A stretch of 64,000 bases of DNA from positions 1-64,000 of the forward strand of contig NZ_PPXC01000006.1 of the NCBI RefSeq assembly GCF_002909445.1. The letters are read 5' to 3'. The translations under genes and the position numbers were made by a program. The DNA comes from Arthrobacter glacialis (GTDB taxonomy: Bacteria > Actinomycetota > Actinomycetes > Actinomycetales > Micrococcaceae). This document shows, one piece after another, positions 31,417-40,841 of the stretch. The notes beneath the pieces were generated by a model, which saw only the letters and a program-made list of their open reading frames with translations, searched no databases and was not told the origin of the DNA. How positions within the stretch are numbered: position 1 is the stretch's first letter; every line of letters starts with the position of its first letter.

Positions 31417-32019
31417 CTAGGCCTGGTAGTTGGCAGCGATCTTCTTGGCGGTGTTGGTATCGGGCCCCGGCGCCGGCACGAAGACGGCTTCACGGTAGTA
31501 CTTGAGTTCGTTGATGCTGTCCTTGATGTCGCCGAGGGCGCGGTGTCCGCCGGTCTTGGGCGGCGACTGGAAGTAGGCGCGCGTGTACCAGCGACGTGAG
31601 AGTTCCTTGATAGTGGAAACGTCGATGACCCGGTAGTGCAGGTGCTCCACAAGCTCAGGCATGTCACGGCTGAGGAACACCTTGTCGGTGCCGATGGAGT
31701 TTCCCGCCAGCGGGGCCTTGTTGGGCTGGGGCACATACTTTTGGATGTACGCCAGCACCTGCGCCTGCGCATCTTCCATGGTGGTGCCGCCGGCCAGCTC
31801 CTCAATCAGCTTCGACGAGGTGTGCATGTCGCGCACAAAGTCGCCCATCTGCGCCAAGGCCTCGTCGCTGGGCTTGATGACAACGTCAACGCCGTCGCCC
31901 AAAATGTTCAACTCGGAATCTGTCACCAGCACCGCCACCTCAATCAGGGCGTCGTTGACGGCGTCCAGGCCGGTCATCTCACAGTCAATCCACACAATGC
32001 GTTCATTATTAATAGCCAC
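31417..32019 (-). CDS. orn: Oligoribonuclease
   Basis: A 200-residue DEDDh 3'-5' exoribonuclease that finishes degradation of 2-5 nt RNAs and pGpG. ExoI is IVWIDCEMTGLD, ExoII is PLAGNSIGTDKVFLSRDMPE, and ExoIII is GGHRALGDIKDSINELKYYRE, with all five catalytic acids/His in place. It starts at a GTG (32019). The neighbouring downstream tRNA-His is a common arrangement in Arthrobacter relatives. Confidence 0.96.
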   Translation of the reverse strand: MAINNERIVWIDCEMTGLDAVNDALIEVAVLVTDSELNILGDGVDVVIKPSDEALAQMGDFVRDMHTSSKLIEELAGGTTMEDAQAQVLAYIQKYVPQPNKAPLAGNSIGTDKVFLSRDMPELVEHLHYRVIDVSTIKELSRRWYTRAYFQSPPKTGGHRALGDIKDSINELKYYREAVFVPAPGPDTNTAKKIAANYQA

Positions 32020-32080
32020 GCGTCAAATGTACCGTGAACCCCGATATTGCCGCGCTTCTTTCGCCGAGTCAGCCGATCGG

Positions 32081-33640
32081 CTACTTTGGCGTGGCGGGCG
32101 AAGCGTCAGCCTCTCCCGTTGTGCCGGTCTTCGAAGGCCTGGGCCCTTCCCCGGCGGTACCATATGCGGCGGCACTGTAGGCAACCGCTGTGGCGGGCTC
32201 GGCGTCGTGCGGGGTAATCGGTGCAGGGATGCGTCCCAGCAGGAACAGCTGGCGCACGCTCCACACAAACAAGATCACCAACAGCACGTTTCTCGCGGTA
32301 AGAACCGCAGCCATGACGGGGCTGTTGTTGGAAAGTTCGTTGTAAAAGAGTGGAAAGACAAGGAACGTCAGCACGGCCACGCCAATGAGCATGGTGGCCG
32401 GAACCCGCCACGCCTTCCATTGGTAGGCCAGACCCACGGCAACAGCAGGCCCCAGCCACACCATGAACTGGGGGGAGCCCACCTTGTTGAACACCACGAA
32501 CGCAGTGGTCAGGGCGAGCGAGCCGAAGAGCAGCAGGGATGTCCTGTCGGCGCCACCGCTACGCTTGCCAGTGTGCAGGGCCCAGAAAATCAGGCCCGCC
32601 ACGAGCAGCGCCGCCGCCACCAGCAGGGGCTGCATGAGGAAACTCATGACCTCGGAGCCGGGTCCGTCCACCTGCATGGAGTTGATGTCCTGGTTCATGT
32701 ACATGCGGGCGTCGCCAATGCCCAGCACGCTCATCCACAGCCATGGTGTGGTGAACGTGGCTTCGAGCTGCATGCCGCGGTCGCCCTGTTCCAGCAGGAA
32801 ATTGAAAAGTTTGTGGCCTGAATTCATACTCATTGCCAGCACCACCACGAACGCCGTGACCAGCATGCCAGCCAGTACCACCCGGACCCGCTGCTTCGCC
32901 ACAGTGAAAAGCGCCAGCACGACGGCGGCAGGCCAGACCTTGGTCCAGGTGGCCACACTGAGGATGAAAGAGGCAAGGAAGGGGCTGGCCACGCCGATGG
33001 ACAGCGCTATGAGAACCACAGGTGCCGTGAGACCGTCAACCCGGGCAAAGCCCAGCCACGCCATCAAAGTAGTGAAGGAAATCCACCACAGGGCGGCCGG
33101 AATGGCTTCACGCTTCTTGCCCCAACTCGTGAGTTTGCCCACGGCCAGTGTGTTCAAGCCGGCAATCATCAGCACCCAGATGAACAGGAAGGGCCCCTCG
33201 CCAAAGATGTACGCCACGGCCATGGGGACCAGCGCCAAAATGGGGTAAACCCAGGGGCTCGGGCCAAGCACACGGGTCTCATCGAAGTCGATCGAAGCCC
33301 AGATCCGGTAGATGAACGTGTCGCTATATGCTTCCCCCCGCAGCGACAGCAGGACAGCAAATGAAAGGAACACCACATGGACCAGAGCAAAGACGCTCCA
33401 CATGCCCACGGGGGTTTTCAGCCAGCTCTGGATCCGGGCGGGCAGTACCGCATCCCGTAGTCGTGCAAGGGCGGAGAAAAACGTGTCCGTGGAGATGATC
33501 CAGTCCTTCTTGGGTGTGGCGGTGGACCGAGCCGGGCACAGGTAATCCGTGGGCGGCGATTGGTGCTTGGCCCAGGTACTTAGGAGATGCTCAGCTGGAG
33601 TGGGTAGAATGCCAAGAACGGAGTCCTTGGCTGTTTTCAT
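32081..33640 (-). CDS. Polytopic membrane glycosyltransferase (DUF2029/GT87-like)
   Basis: A 519-residue protein with about ten to twelve transmembrane segments. Extracytoplasmic-loop acidic residues (LRGEAYSDTFIYRIWASIDF) and PSPWVYPILALVPMAVAY resemble GT-C polyprenol-phosphate-mannose-dependent mannosyltransferases. FNKVGSPQFMVWLGPAVAVG is the typical late motif of the DUF2029 group. The tail is Pro/Thr-rich. I use ATG 33640; the longer frame from a TTG at 33715 would put 25 residues inside the divergent promoter. It is divergent from an MptB-like protein, and both may act on cell-envelope mannan or glycolipid. Confidence 0.75.
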   Translation of the reverse strand: MKTAKDSVLGILPTPAEHLLSTWAKHQSPPTDYLCPARSTATPKKDWIISTDTFFSALARLRDAVLPARIQSWLKTPVGMWSVFALVHVVFLSFAVLLSLRGEAYSDTFIYRIWASIDFDETRVLGPSPWVYPILALVPMAVAYIFGEGPFLFIWVLMIAGLNTLAVGKLTSWGKKREAIPAALWWISFTTLMAWLGFARVDGLTAPVVLIALSIGVASPFLASFILSVATWTKVWPAAVVLALFTVAKQRVRVVLAGMLVTAFVVVLAMSMNSGHKLFNFLLEQGDRGMQLEATFTTPWLWMSVLGIGDARMYMNQDINSMQVDGPGSEVMSFLMQPLLVAAALLVAGLIFWALHTGKRSGGADRTSLLLFGSLALTTAFVVFNKVGSPQFMVWLGPAVAVGLAYQWKAWRVPATMLIGVAVLTFLVFPLFYNELSNNSPVMAAVLTARNVLLVILFVWSVRQLFLLGRIPAPITPHDAEPATAVAYSAAAYGTAGEGPRPSKTGTTGEADASPATPK

Positions 33641-33736
33641 ATTAGCGCAGCCGGTACTTATTCCCCGGGTTCGCCCGCCCATGTGAACGCCGAGCGGGCC
33701 TAACACGAGGGTCAAAGATAGTTCAGGAGTTTGTTG

Positions 33737-35326
33737 TTGACCAGCACTGACGTTGCCATGGCGGAGACGAGGAATAGGGTGTTCGCAAAACTGCCTTTTC
33801 GCACCGGCACCACATCCTCAGCCATCTGGCAGGGCTTTGCAGGCTCCGTAATGCTGCTGCTGGGCTCTTTGGGCGTTGGCTGGCTGGCCAGCAGTTCGGT
33901 GCTCATCAGGACGCCCCTGTTTATTCTGGCGCGGACCACCCCGGCAGCAGTCATCTGTGCAACAGTTCTGCTGTGCCTGGGTGCACTGCTGATGTTCAGG
34001 GCATGGCTGCGCCTGAGCCAACACTTGAGCGGCTGGAACGACGACGCCGGCCCTGTGTTGAGGAAGGCCCTCATATTGTGGGTGGCGCCCATGATGCTGA
34101 CCTTGCCACTCTTCAGCCGTGACGCCTACGCCTACATTGGCCAGGGACGGCTCATGCAGCAGGACTTGGACCCCTATACCAACGGAATTTCCGCGCTCAA
34201 CAACTACTTTCTGCTGGGCCCGGACACCCTGTGGACTGAAGCACCAACACCGTATGGGCCGTTGTGGTTGTGGCTGGAGCATTTGGCTGTCCTGATACCT
34301 GCCAACAGCCCCGAAATTGCCTTGATTCCGTTCCGGCTGGCAAGTCTTGCCGGCGTGGTTCTGCTGGCCATTTATGTGCCCAAACTGGCAGCCCGCCACG
34401 GATTCAACCCGCACCGGGCGCTGTGGCTTGCCGTTTTAAACCCCGTAACACTGATGAATTTCATTGCCAGCGTGCACAACGATTCCCTCATGATGGGTCT
34501 GGTGGTGGCTGGCCTCTACTACGCCAGCACCAAACGGGCCGTGGTGGGTATTTTGTTTGTCACAGCCTCCATCGCCATCAAGCCCATCACCTTGATTGCG
34601 CTGCCCTTTGTGGGGTTGCTGTGGGCCGGGTCCAGAGCCGGGTGGGTGCGTAAATTTGCTCTCTGGGCTGCAACACTAGGCATTTCCATGGCTGTCATGG
34701 GGGCCATGGGAGCAGTAAACGGTCTTGGGTTTGGCTGGTTGGCGGCACTTCAAACCCCGGGCACCATCTGGCACTGGTACGCGCCGGTGGGTATTGGCTC
34801 AGTCTCGCTGGGTTCCTTGGTGGACTGGTTGGGTGGCGACGGCACCCCCATTGCAGACGGCATTCAAAAAGTCGCCCAAGTCATTTCCATCTTGATTGTC
34901 ATGGCTTTGGCCTTCGTTAAAATCCGGTTGGGGCCTTCCGGTGGGCTCGGCGCGGATCTGCCCGAACCTCAGCGCTACAGCCATGCCGTGATGCGCCGCA
35001 TGGCTTGGGCGTTCACCGCGGTAGTTCTGCTTGCCCCCATGATTCAGCCGTGGTATGTGGTGTGGTTGCTGGCGTTTTTCGCCACGACAGGGATCAAGGA
35101 CGGTTGGCCGCTGCGCACTGTTTTCTATCTCAGTGCGTTCTTCATCCTGATCGCACTCACCGACCAATTGAGCGTCTTCCCGTGGATTTCCATGGAAGTG
35201 GTGCGCAGCATTGCCGTTGTTGTTGCCGTGATGGGCCTGCTGTACCTCACGCTGTGGGACAAGAAGACCAGTGAACTTTTCAAGCGGAACAAGCCTGACC
35301 AGCATGCGTTCGCGGTAAAAAGCTGA
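33737..35326 (+). CDS. mptB: MptB-like alpha-1,6-mannosyltransferase
   Basis: A 529-residue GT-C membrane enzyme with 12 or more helices. The first-loop motif LPLFSRDAYAYIGQGRLMQQ is the signature of the MptA/MptB family, which extends lipomannan with polyprenol-phospho-mannose. PTPYGPLWLWLEHLAVLIP, NPVTLMNFIASVHNDSLMMG and PMIQPWYVVWLLAFF also match. Three consecutive TTG codons (33731-33739) follow AGGAG; the third (33737) has the best spacing, so I use it. ATG 33758 is an alternative without a ribosome site. Micrococcaceae are known to make lipomannans, which fits. Confidence 0.82.
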   Translation: MTSTDVAMAETRNRVFAKLPFRTGTTSSAIWQGFAGSVMLLLGSLGVGWLASSSVLIRTPLFILARTTPAAVICATVLLCLGALLMFRAWLRLSQHLSGWNDDAGPVLRKALILWVAPMMLTLPLFSRDAYAYIGQGRLMQQDLDPYTNGISALNNYFLLGPDTLWTEAPTPYGPLWLWLEHLAVLIPANSPEIALIPFRLASLAGVVLLAIYVPKLAARHGFNPHRALWLAVLNPVTLMNFIASVHNDSLMMGLVVAGLYYASTKRAVVGILFVTASIAIKPITLIALPFVGLLWAGSRAGWVRKFALWAATLGISMAVMGAMGAVNGLGFGWLAALQTPGTIWHWYAPVGIGSVSLGSLVDWLGGDGTPIADGIQKVAQVISILIVMALAFVKIRLGPSGGLGADLPEPQRYSHAVMRRMAWAFTAVVLLAPMIQPWYVVWLLAFFATTGIKDGWPLRTVFYLSAFFILIALTDQLSVFPWISMEVVRSIAVVVAVMGLLYLTLWDKKTSELFKRNKPDQHAFAVKS

Positions 35327-35329
35327 TCT

Positions 35330-36031
35330 CTACGGGTTCAGGTGTTTGAGCGCCTCTCGGCGTGACAGTGGGCTGAGCAGACTCTCATGCTGGGCAACGT
35401 AGCCGCGTACCCAATGCGGATCGGTCCTGGCATATTGGCGCAACGCCCACCCGATGGCCTTACGAATGAAGAATTCCGGCTCTGCCAGATTGGGTGCCAT
35501 CAGGTCGCTGAGCAGCTGTGTGTCAGTGGCCGCCTTGGCGGGCAATTGGGCGATGACCGCTGCCCTCCGGAACCAGAAATTCGGGTGCTCGCTCCACTCC
35601 CGCAGCACCGGATCCATGGTTTGGCGGTGTTGTTGCAGAAGGTCGTTGAGTCGCGGGGCAACGGAATCCACATAGTCCCACCATTGCCCCGTCTCAATCA
35701 CGACGGCGTAAAACGGCAGGAGCCCCAACTCGCCCCGGGCCAGGCGTGAGTCGGTGAGCATGATGGCCGCGTACCGTTCCTCCCGAAAGTGTGCGCCGTC
35801 CCACAGGATAGTGACGGTGGCGCGGAGTTGCTCTACGGAACTAAAGGGGTGTTCCTTGGCCAGTGCCCGCACGGTCTTGCGCACCGCGGGGGAGGGGGCG
35901 CCCAGATACGGCATGGCCGACTTCATGTATGCATCCATTCCTTCAGCCTTCTCTGCGATGGCCACTTCCGCCAAGGCTGGGCGCAGGGCGGTGAGGAACA
36001 AATTGTTGGGGGAGCCGGCGTCGAACGTCAT
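35330..36031 (-). CDS. AlkD-like DNA alkylation repair protein
   Basis: A 233-residue all-helical HEAT-repeat-like protein of the AlkC/AlkD glycosylase group, which excises bulky or cationic alkylated bases. Helical pairs run throughout (PAVRKTVRALAKEHPFSS, EERYAAIMLTDSRL). The conserved WWDYVDSVAPRL and HPNFWFRRAAVIAQL carry the Trp, Asp and Arg expected at the lesion-binding face. FIRKAIGWALRQYARTDPHW is the typical end. TACGCT lies 6 nt before the ATG, suggesting a leaderless message. It is convergent with MptB, 3 bp apart. Confidence 0.85.
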   Translation of the reverse strand: MTFDAGSPNNLFLTALRPALAEVAIAEKAEGMDAYMKSAMPYLGAPSPAVRKTVRALAKEHPFSSVEQLRATVTILWDGAHFREERYAAIMLTDSRLARGELGLLPFYAVVIETGQWWDYVDSVAPRLNDLLQQHRQTMDPVLREWSEHPNFWFRRAAVIAQLPAKAATDTQLLSDLMAPNLAEPEFFIRKAIGWALRQYARTDPHWVRGYVAQHESLLSPLSRREALKHLNP

Positions 36032-36037
36032 TTCCTC

Positions 36038-36043
36038 AGCGTA
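36038..36043 (-). promoter_or_regulatory. alkD-like gene -10 element, leaderless start
   Basis: TACGCT on the minus strand ends 6 nt before the ATG at 36031. The GAGGAA between them abuts the ATG and is too close to act as a ribosome-binding site. Confidence 0.4.
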
Positions 36044-36100
36044 GCGGCCTTGGGTACTGTGGTTTCAACACCGTCAAGAGCGAAGTACCGGGGGATCGCC

Positions 36101-36868
36101 ATGGGCAAGATCAAGACAGCAGCAGAAATCGCGGCCATGCGTGAGGCCGGCCGGATAGTGGCCCGGGCCCTGGCCGCCGTCAAGGCTCATGCCGGTGTGG
36201 GTGTGAGCCTGAAGGAGCTCGACGCCGTAGCCGCCTCCGTGTTCAGCGACGCCGGAGCCGTCCCCGCCTTTTTGAATTACCACCCGCGCTGGGCGCCCAT
36301 TCCGTTCCCTGGCGTGATCTGCGCCAGCGTCAACGATGCCGTGGTTCACGGCATCCCCCATGGGTACAAGCTGGCCGACGGCGACCTGGTCAGCATTGAC
36401 GCCGGCGCATTCCTTGATGGCTGGTGTGGGGACGCGGCCATCAGCTTCACCGTCGGGGATGGTCGGCCGGAGGATGTGGCCCTCATCGCCGCCACTGACG
36501 CCGCCCTGGCCCGGGGCATTGAGGCGGCCCGGATTGGCAACACCATGGGCCACATTGGCCACGCCATTGAGAAGCAGGCGCGCCGGGAAGGCTACGGACT
36601 GTTGGCAGACCATGGCGGACACGGGATTGGCCGCGCCATGCACGAGGAACCGCCGGTCCCCAACGAAGGGCGCCCCGGACGGGGAATAAAGCTCACCGAA
36701 GGCCTGGTCATTGCCATCGAACCCATGCTCATAGCCGGCGGGTGCGATGACTACCAGCACGCAAACGACGGCTGGACCCTGCTCTCACTCAAGGGCAAGA
36801 GGGCAGCGCACAGTGAACACACCGTCGCCATCACCGCCGATGGTCCGGTGATCCTGACTCTGCCCTAG
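36101..36868 (+). CDS. map: Methionine aminopeptidase, type I
   Basis: A 255-residue dinuclear metallopeptidase removing N-terminal methionine. Ligands are in order: ICASVNDAVVHGIPHGYKL (His), LVSIDAGAFLDGWCGDAA (two Asp), DHGGHGIGRAMHEEPPVPN (His) and two Glu (LVIAIEPML, AAHSEHTVAIT). ATG 36101 follows GGGGGAT. Several MAPs exist in actinobacteria; this one lacks an N-terminal zinc-finger or SH3-like extension. Confidence 0.95.
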   Translation: MGKIKTAAEIAAMREAGRIVARALAAVKAHAGVGVSLKELDAVAASVFSDAGAVPAFLNYHPRWAPIPFPGVICASVNDAVVHGIPHGYKLADGDLVSIDAGAFLDGWCGDAAISFTVGDGRPEDVALIAATDAALARGIEAARIGNTMGHIGHAIEKQARREGYGLLADHGGHGIGRAMHEEPPVPNEGRPGRGIKLTEGLVIAIEPMLIAGGCDDYQHANDGWTLLSLKGKRAAHSEHTVAITADGPVILTLP

Positions 36869-36922
36869 TCCCGGACCGGTTTCGCGCAGCAGTGCCACCG
36901 GGCGGCAACACCGAAGGAAGCC

Positions 36923-37735
36923 ATGGAGCCATTTTCGCTTTTGGACACAGAAGGCCTAGTTGCAGCCCTGCGTGCTGCCGGTTGCGTGTACGCCGAAGAT
37001 GAAGCCACCATCCTGGTGGACGCGGCCGTCAGCCCGCAGGAGCTGGCGGGGATGGTGGCGCGGCGGGTGTCAGGGATTCCGCTGGAGCATCTGGTGGGTT
37101 GGGCATCTTTCCATGGGCTGCGGATGGCCGTGGCGCCGGGTGTCTTTGTGCCCCGGGTGCGCACCGAATTCCTGGTGGACAAGGCCCTGGAGGTTCTGCG
37201 CAGCCTCGGCACGGTACCCGGATTGTTTAAGACAGGGCCAACGGTGGTGGACTTGTGTTGCGGCAGCGGCGCAGTGGGTGCAGCACTGGCGCACGAGTTC
37301 GGCGGCTTGGACTTGCATGCGGCGGACATTGATCCGGCGGCCGTGGCTTGCGCAGCCGAGAATGTGCTGCCCGCCCATGGGCATGCGTACTGCGGCGACC
37401 TGTTTACTCCGCTGCCTGAAAAGCTGCGCGGAACTGTGGAGGTCATAGTGGCCAACGCCCCCTACGTTCCCACAGATGAGATTGCGTTCATGCCCCCGGA
37501 GGCCAGGCTGCATGAACCGCATGCTGCTCTCAACGGCGGAGCCGACGGCTTGGACATCCAACGCCGGATCGCGGCCCTGGCCCCGGCCTGGTTGCGGCCC
37601 GGTGGATACCTGCTGGTGGAAACCAGCGTCCGGCAGGGCGCGGAGAGCGCCGCGATCATGACGTCCCACGGCTTCACTGCCACCCTTTCCCACGGCGACG
37701 AACTGGCGGGAACGGTGGTCACCGGCCGGCTCTGA
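36923..37735 (+). CDS. PrmC/HemK-like protein N5-glutamine methyltransferase
   Basis: A 270-residue SAM-dependent methyltransferase. An N-terminal helical domain precedes PLEHLVGWASFHGLRMAVAP and VFVPRVRTEFLVDKAL. The SAM motif is TVVDLCCGSGAVGAALAHEF and motif IV reads VANAPYVPTDEI. True PrmC enzymes have NPPY; the NAPY form is found in a secondary actinobacterial paralogue group annotated as putative N5-glutamine methyltransferase. The target is therefore uncertain and need not be a release factor. It begins 54 bp after map and probably shares its transcript. Confidence 0.82.
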   Translation: MEPFSLLDTEGLVAALRAAGCVYAEDEATILVDAAVSPQELAGMVARRVSGIPLEHLVGWASFHGLRMAVAPGVFVPRVRTEFLVDKALEVLRSLGTVPGLFKTGPTVVDLCCGSGAVGAALAHEFGGLDLHAADIDPAAVACAAENVLPAHGHAYCGDLFTPLPEKLRGTVEVIVANAPYVPTDEIAFMPPEARLHEPHAALNGGADGLDIQRRIAALAPAWLRPGGYLLVETSVRQGAESAAIMTSHGFTATLSHGDELAGTVVTGRL

Positions 37736-37899
37736 GTGCGCCCCAAGGCGAGCCCAAGGCCTGCCGACCGGCGTTCCCGGGAATGGCTGGACTTGCGACG
37801 TCACGTCAAAATGGCACTTCCCCTTTGGTGCCCGGTGCATAAGAATGAGGGCATAACTTGAGCACTGTTGACGCCGAACGGAGAGGGAGTGAGTCCGTC

Positions 37900-38400
37900 A
37901 TGGAACCTCTATTTAGCACAGGGGCGGTGCTGGTGGGGCTGTTGCCAGAGCAGGATCCTGCTGTCCTGGCTTGCGCCGTATCGTTGGCGAGAGCGACCGG
38001 CGTCAGTGTCATGGCCGGCTATGTAGACCCGGGCAGTTACCTCATCGAATGGGATCCCAGCGGCAACCCGATGGGCCGATCCTTGAACCGGGCACTTGAT
38101 CCCGAGGACGAGGCGGCGTCGGCAGTGCGGGAACTTGAACCCATTCTTCGAACGGCGGCACAATCCCAAGGGGTGGAGTATTCCTTGAGGGTTCTCGGCG
38201 GGGATCCGGCCATGGCCCTTGGCAGACTCGCCTTGGCCGCCTCCGCCTCCGTCATTGTGGTGGGTGCCCGGCGCCCCGGCCTGTTGGCCGGCGTCAATGA
38301 GGTCCTGACAGGTTCCGTGGTCCGCAAGCTCCTGGCCACCCAGCATGTTCCGGTGCTGGCCATCCCCCGGGTGGACGCGCACCCGCCGCTGCACGGTTAG
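37900..38400 (+). CDS. Universal stress protein family member
   Basis: A 166-residue single USP domain. The core starts AVLVGLLPEQDPAVLACAVSL. The ATP-binding loop VVGARRPGLLAGVNEVLTGS then VVRKLLATQHVPVLAIPR carries the G-2x-G-9x-G-S/T pattern, so nucleotide binding is plausible. The ATG at 37900 lies downstream of a GGAGAGGGAGTGAG tract; a TTG at 37858 would add 14 residues. No regulator is adjacent. Confidence 0.82.
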   Translation: MEPLFSTGAVLVGLLPEQDPAVLACAVSLARATGVSVMAGYVDPGSYLIEWDPSGNPMGRSLNRALDPEDEAASAVRELEPILRTAAQSQGVEYSLRVLGGDPAMALGRLALAASASVIVVGARRPGLLAGVNEVLTGSVVRKLLATQHVPVLAIPRVDAHPPLHG

Positions 38401-38540
38401 GAACTCATCAGCACGTGATGCCAGAGGGTGCTGGCCACACGGGCCTTGGGGCATTCGCCGCGTCAGCAGCCAGTGAGACGCATAACTTAATGACCTTCCA
38501 CGGTGGGCCACAGGCAAACTGGCACTCACCCCTATTCGCT

Positions 38541-39005
38541 TCAGCTGCGCGTGGACACGGCTGCTGCGAGTTGTGCCAGGCCCTTCTCGAAGTCGCCGCC
38601 CACCAGCTTGTCCATGTTCATGAACAGCATGAACACCCGGCCCAAGCCCTTGTTTTCGCCCGTCATGGTCCAGGTGACGCGGGTGCCGCTGCCCTCGGGG
38701 ACAAACGTGAACGTGGTGGGGTTCACCGCCTTCATCGGCTTGCTGAATTCCAGCCGGATGTGAATTCTGGACGGTTCCGTGGCTTCAACAATTTCCATGG
38801 TGCCAGCCCCGGCCTTGCCCTTGCCTTTCCACGCGTACTTGGCGCCCACACCCGCAACGGGGCCCGAGTATGTGCGCTGCATGGCCGGATCCAGGCCCTC
38901 CCACGGTGACCAGTTGATCCATTCCCGGAAGCTGATCACCAACGGATAGATTTCCTCCGCGGTGGCCGGGATTAGTGCGCTGCGGGAAACACTGAAACTA
39001 GTCAT
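38541..39005 (-). CDS. SRPBCC/START-like protein
   Basis: A 154-residue protein with the helix-grip fold. It starts VSRSALIPATAEEIYPLVIS, followed by WINWSPWEGLDPAMQRTYSG, typical of the polyketide-cyclase-like SRPBCC group. Such proteins bind hydrophobic ligands; the ligand is unknown. TAAGCT lies 6 nt before the ATG, suggesting a leaderless transcript. A GTG at 39011 is in frame. Confidence 0.85.
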   Translation of the reverse strand: MTSFSVSRSALIPATAEEIYPLVISFREWINWSPWEGLDPAMQRTYSGPVAGVGAKYAWKGKGKAGAGTMEIVEATEPSRIHIRLEFSKPMKAVNPTTFTFVPEGSGTRVTWTMTGENKGLGRVFMLFMNMDKLVGGDFEKGLAQLAAAVSTRS

Positions 39006-39011
39006 GGTCAC

Positions 39012-39017
39012 AGCTTA
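39012..39017 (-). promoter_or_regulatory. SRPBCC gene -10 element, leaderless start
   Basis: TAAGCT on the minus strand ends 6 nt before the ATG at 39005, with no Shine-Dalgarno. Confidence 0.4.
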
Positions 39018-39075
39018 TGCCGCCGCAGCTGCAGTGTCTCCAACGCGACGGCGGATTGCATGCTGGGCGGAACGT

Positions 39076-39252
39076 TCACTCGCTGCTGCCCTCGGGACCC
39101 TCGGCTGCCACTTGGGAATGCATGCGAATCTCCGGCATGTCCAGGCCGTCGGTGCCCTCGGCTGCCGTCTCGCTGTGTTCACGGGACGTGGCGGCTTCCC
39201 GGCCCCATCGGGACGCTTCCTCCGGGTCTATGGGTGCTGGTGGGTTGCTCAT
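39076..39252 (-). CDS. Small acidic hypothetical protein
   Basis: A 58-residue acidic, probably disordered protein (NPPAPIDPEEASRWGREAAT, then Glu/Thr/Ser-rich sequence). The ATG at 39252 follows GGAGAGAAGA, a credible ribosome site, which is the main support. No family is recognised. It lies just upstream of the SRPBCC gene on the same strand. Confidence 0.45.
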   Translation of the reverse strand: MSNPPAPIDPEEASRWGREAATSREHSETAAEGTDGLDMPEIRMHSQVAAEGPEGSSE

Positions 39253-39416
39253 GGCTGTCTTCTCTCCGGCCACAAGGACTAAAGTGCCAAGGGCCTCACT
39301 CTCAGTGTGAACCTCCAAACAGGCTTTGTCATGGACACGATCCAAGGCAAGGCACACCGGCTGGGGCAGACCAGTTAGACTCAACGCACACGGGCATCGC
39401 AGGACACGGGGGACTG

Positions 39417-40841
39417 GTGAAACACCGCAGCAAACTACTGGCCACCTGGCTGGCGCTCACGCTGGTTCTTGCCATGACAGGTTGCCGCTGGGGCCCGAAT
39501 GAACCGCCATCTAGCGTGCGCGAGGCCGGGGATGCCGCGGGAGAGTACGCCAAAGCCCTCGACGGCGTGGCAGGTGTAAAGGTGATCTTCAATCAGCCAG
39601 GTCATGACCCCAAGGACCACCCGCGCTCAGCCGATGATGTATCCACGTGGCTCGTCTCCATTCGACTGCGGGTGTCCAAGGGTACGGGCACCAATGTGGC
39701 AGTTGCCGCAGCGCAGGCACTTGCCGAAAACGTGGCCGGGCAGCGCCTTGGCTTTGCGTGGGAGGTTGGCATTTCCGACGCCGACGAGGCAACGGGCGCG
39801 GGGGCCGAGGCCGGGGTGTACAGCTCCCAGGGCCCGGCACCGATCACGGCGCAGTACTTTGCCGTTGCCCGGGAGATTGGCGCGCTCCCGGGGGTGGAGC
39901 GGGCCATGATGGATCATGACGGGGTGGCGGAGGTGACAACCACCGGATTTCAATTCCTGAAACCCGTGGGCGCCTACCTGGCTGCGAAACAACTTAACGT
40001 GGGTGCCTTGTTGGTGTCGCAGGGACGGGCACACATAACCACCGCAGGAAAAGCCCTGGGGGCCGGGCTCACGGAACTGGTGACACAACTCGGCACACAG
40101 TTCGCCGCACGCAGCGTCGACGTGGACACCCGAGTCCTATACGGGCAGCCCCAGCGGCGTTTGACGCTCACGGTGGAAGATTCCAGCCAATCCCAACCCA
40201 TCCTTGAGTACCTGCGCAGCACACCCCTTGCCTACACCCCCGGCGAGGCCGTGGTCACTGACTTCTTCATTGCGGAGAAGGGCACGGGACTAACACTGGT
40301 CAGCGGCAAGCTCAACTATGCGGGGCCGCAACCGCCGCCACCGCCCATTGACGAACCAAGCGGCCCGCCCACCTACTCGCCGCCGTCGTACATTCCCGCA
40401 CCTCCGTGCACGGTGGCGCAACTGACCGCCAGCATGAAGGGGCGGGTCGAGGCCGCTTTGGGGCACCGTGCCATGACCATCCTGCTGACAAACACCAGTG
40501 CCACGCGGTGCTCCGTTGAGGGGTATCCCGGCGTCAAGTTCTTCGCGGACGACGGCGCCCCGATTCCGGTGACGCTGACCCATGGAAGCTCCTACATGTT
40601 TTCCGATCCGGGACCGGCACCCATCAGCCTGGCGCCGGGTGCAACGGCCACGGCAATGCTGGCCTGGGGTGCCAACTCCACCACGCAAGGACACATCCTG
40701 CCGGCGTCCATGGCGGTGGCACCCAGGGAGGGTGAAGGATTTGTCCCCACCCAGGTCCTGACCGACACACCAGACATCATCGAGGGCAGTGAGCTGGAGG
40801 TTTCGGCATGGGATTGGCCGGACGCCCCGCTTTTTCGCTGA
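39417..40841 (+). CDS. Lipoprotein with C-terminal DUF4232 domain
   Basis: A 474-residue exported lipoprotein. The signal peptide ends LVLAMTGC (lipobox Cys near residue 21). An N-terminal domain of ~270 residues (VKVIFNQPGHDP, ARVLSQ-type segments absent) has no family I recognise. A proline-rich linker (PQPPPPPIDEPSGPPTYSPP) joins it to a DUF4232 domain with two Cys (PPCTVAQLTASM, TRCSVEGYPGVKFF). DUF4232 is a beta-sandwich of exported actinobacterial proteins. A GTG start at 39417 follows GGGGGAC. The MpaB-type gene begins 77 bp downstream. Confidence 0.82.
   Translation: MKHRSKLLATWLALTLVLAMTGCRWGPNEPPSSVREAGDAAGEYAKALDGVAGVKVIFNQPGHDPKDHPRSADDVSTWLVSIRLRVSKGTGTNVAVAAAQALAENVAGQRLGFAWEVGISDADEATGAGAEAGVYSSQGPAPITAQYFAVAREIGALPGVERAMMDHDGVAEVTTTGFQFLKPVGAYLAAKQLNVGALLVSQGRAHITTAGKALGAGLTELVTQLGTQFAARSVDVDTRVLYGQPQRRLTLTVEDSSQSQPILEYLRSTPLAYTPGEAVVTDFFIAEKGTGLTLVSGKLNYAGPQPPPPPIDEPSGPPTYSPPSYIPAPPCTVAQLTASMKGRVEAALGHRAMTILLTNTSATRCSVEGYPGVKFFADDGAPIPVTLTHGSSYMFSDPGPAPISLAPGATATAMLAWGANSTTQGHILPASMAVAPREGEGFVPTQVLTDTPDIIEGSELEVSAWDWPDAPLFR

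Noticed and set aside
31661-32821. 386-codon open frame on the plus strand
   Set aside because: It runs antisense across orn and the GT87-like gene and shows no protein-family features.
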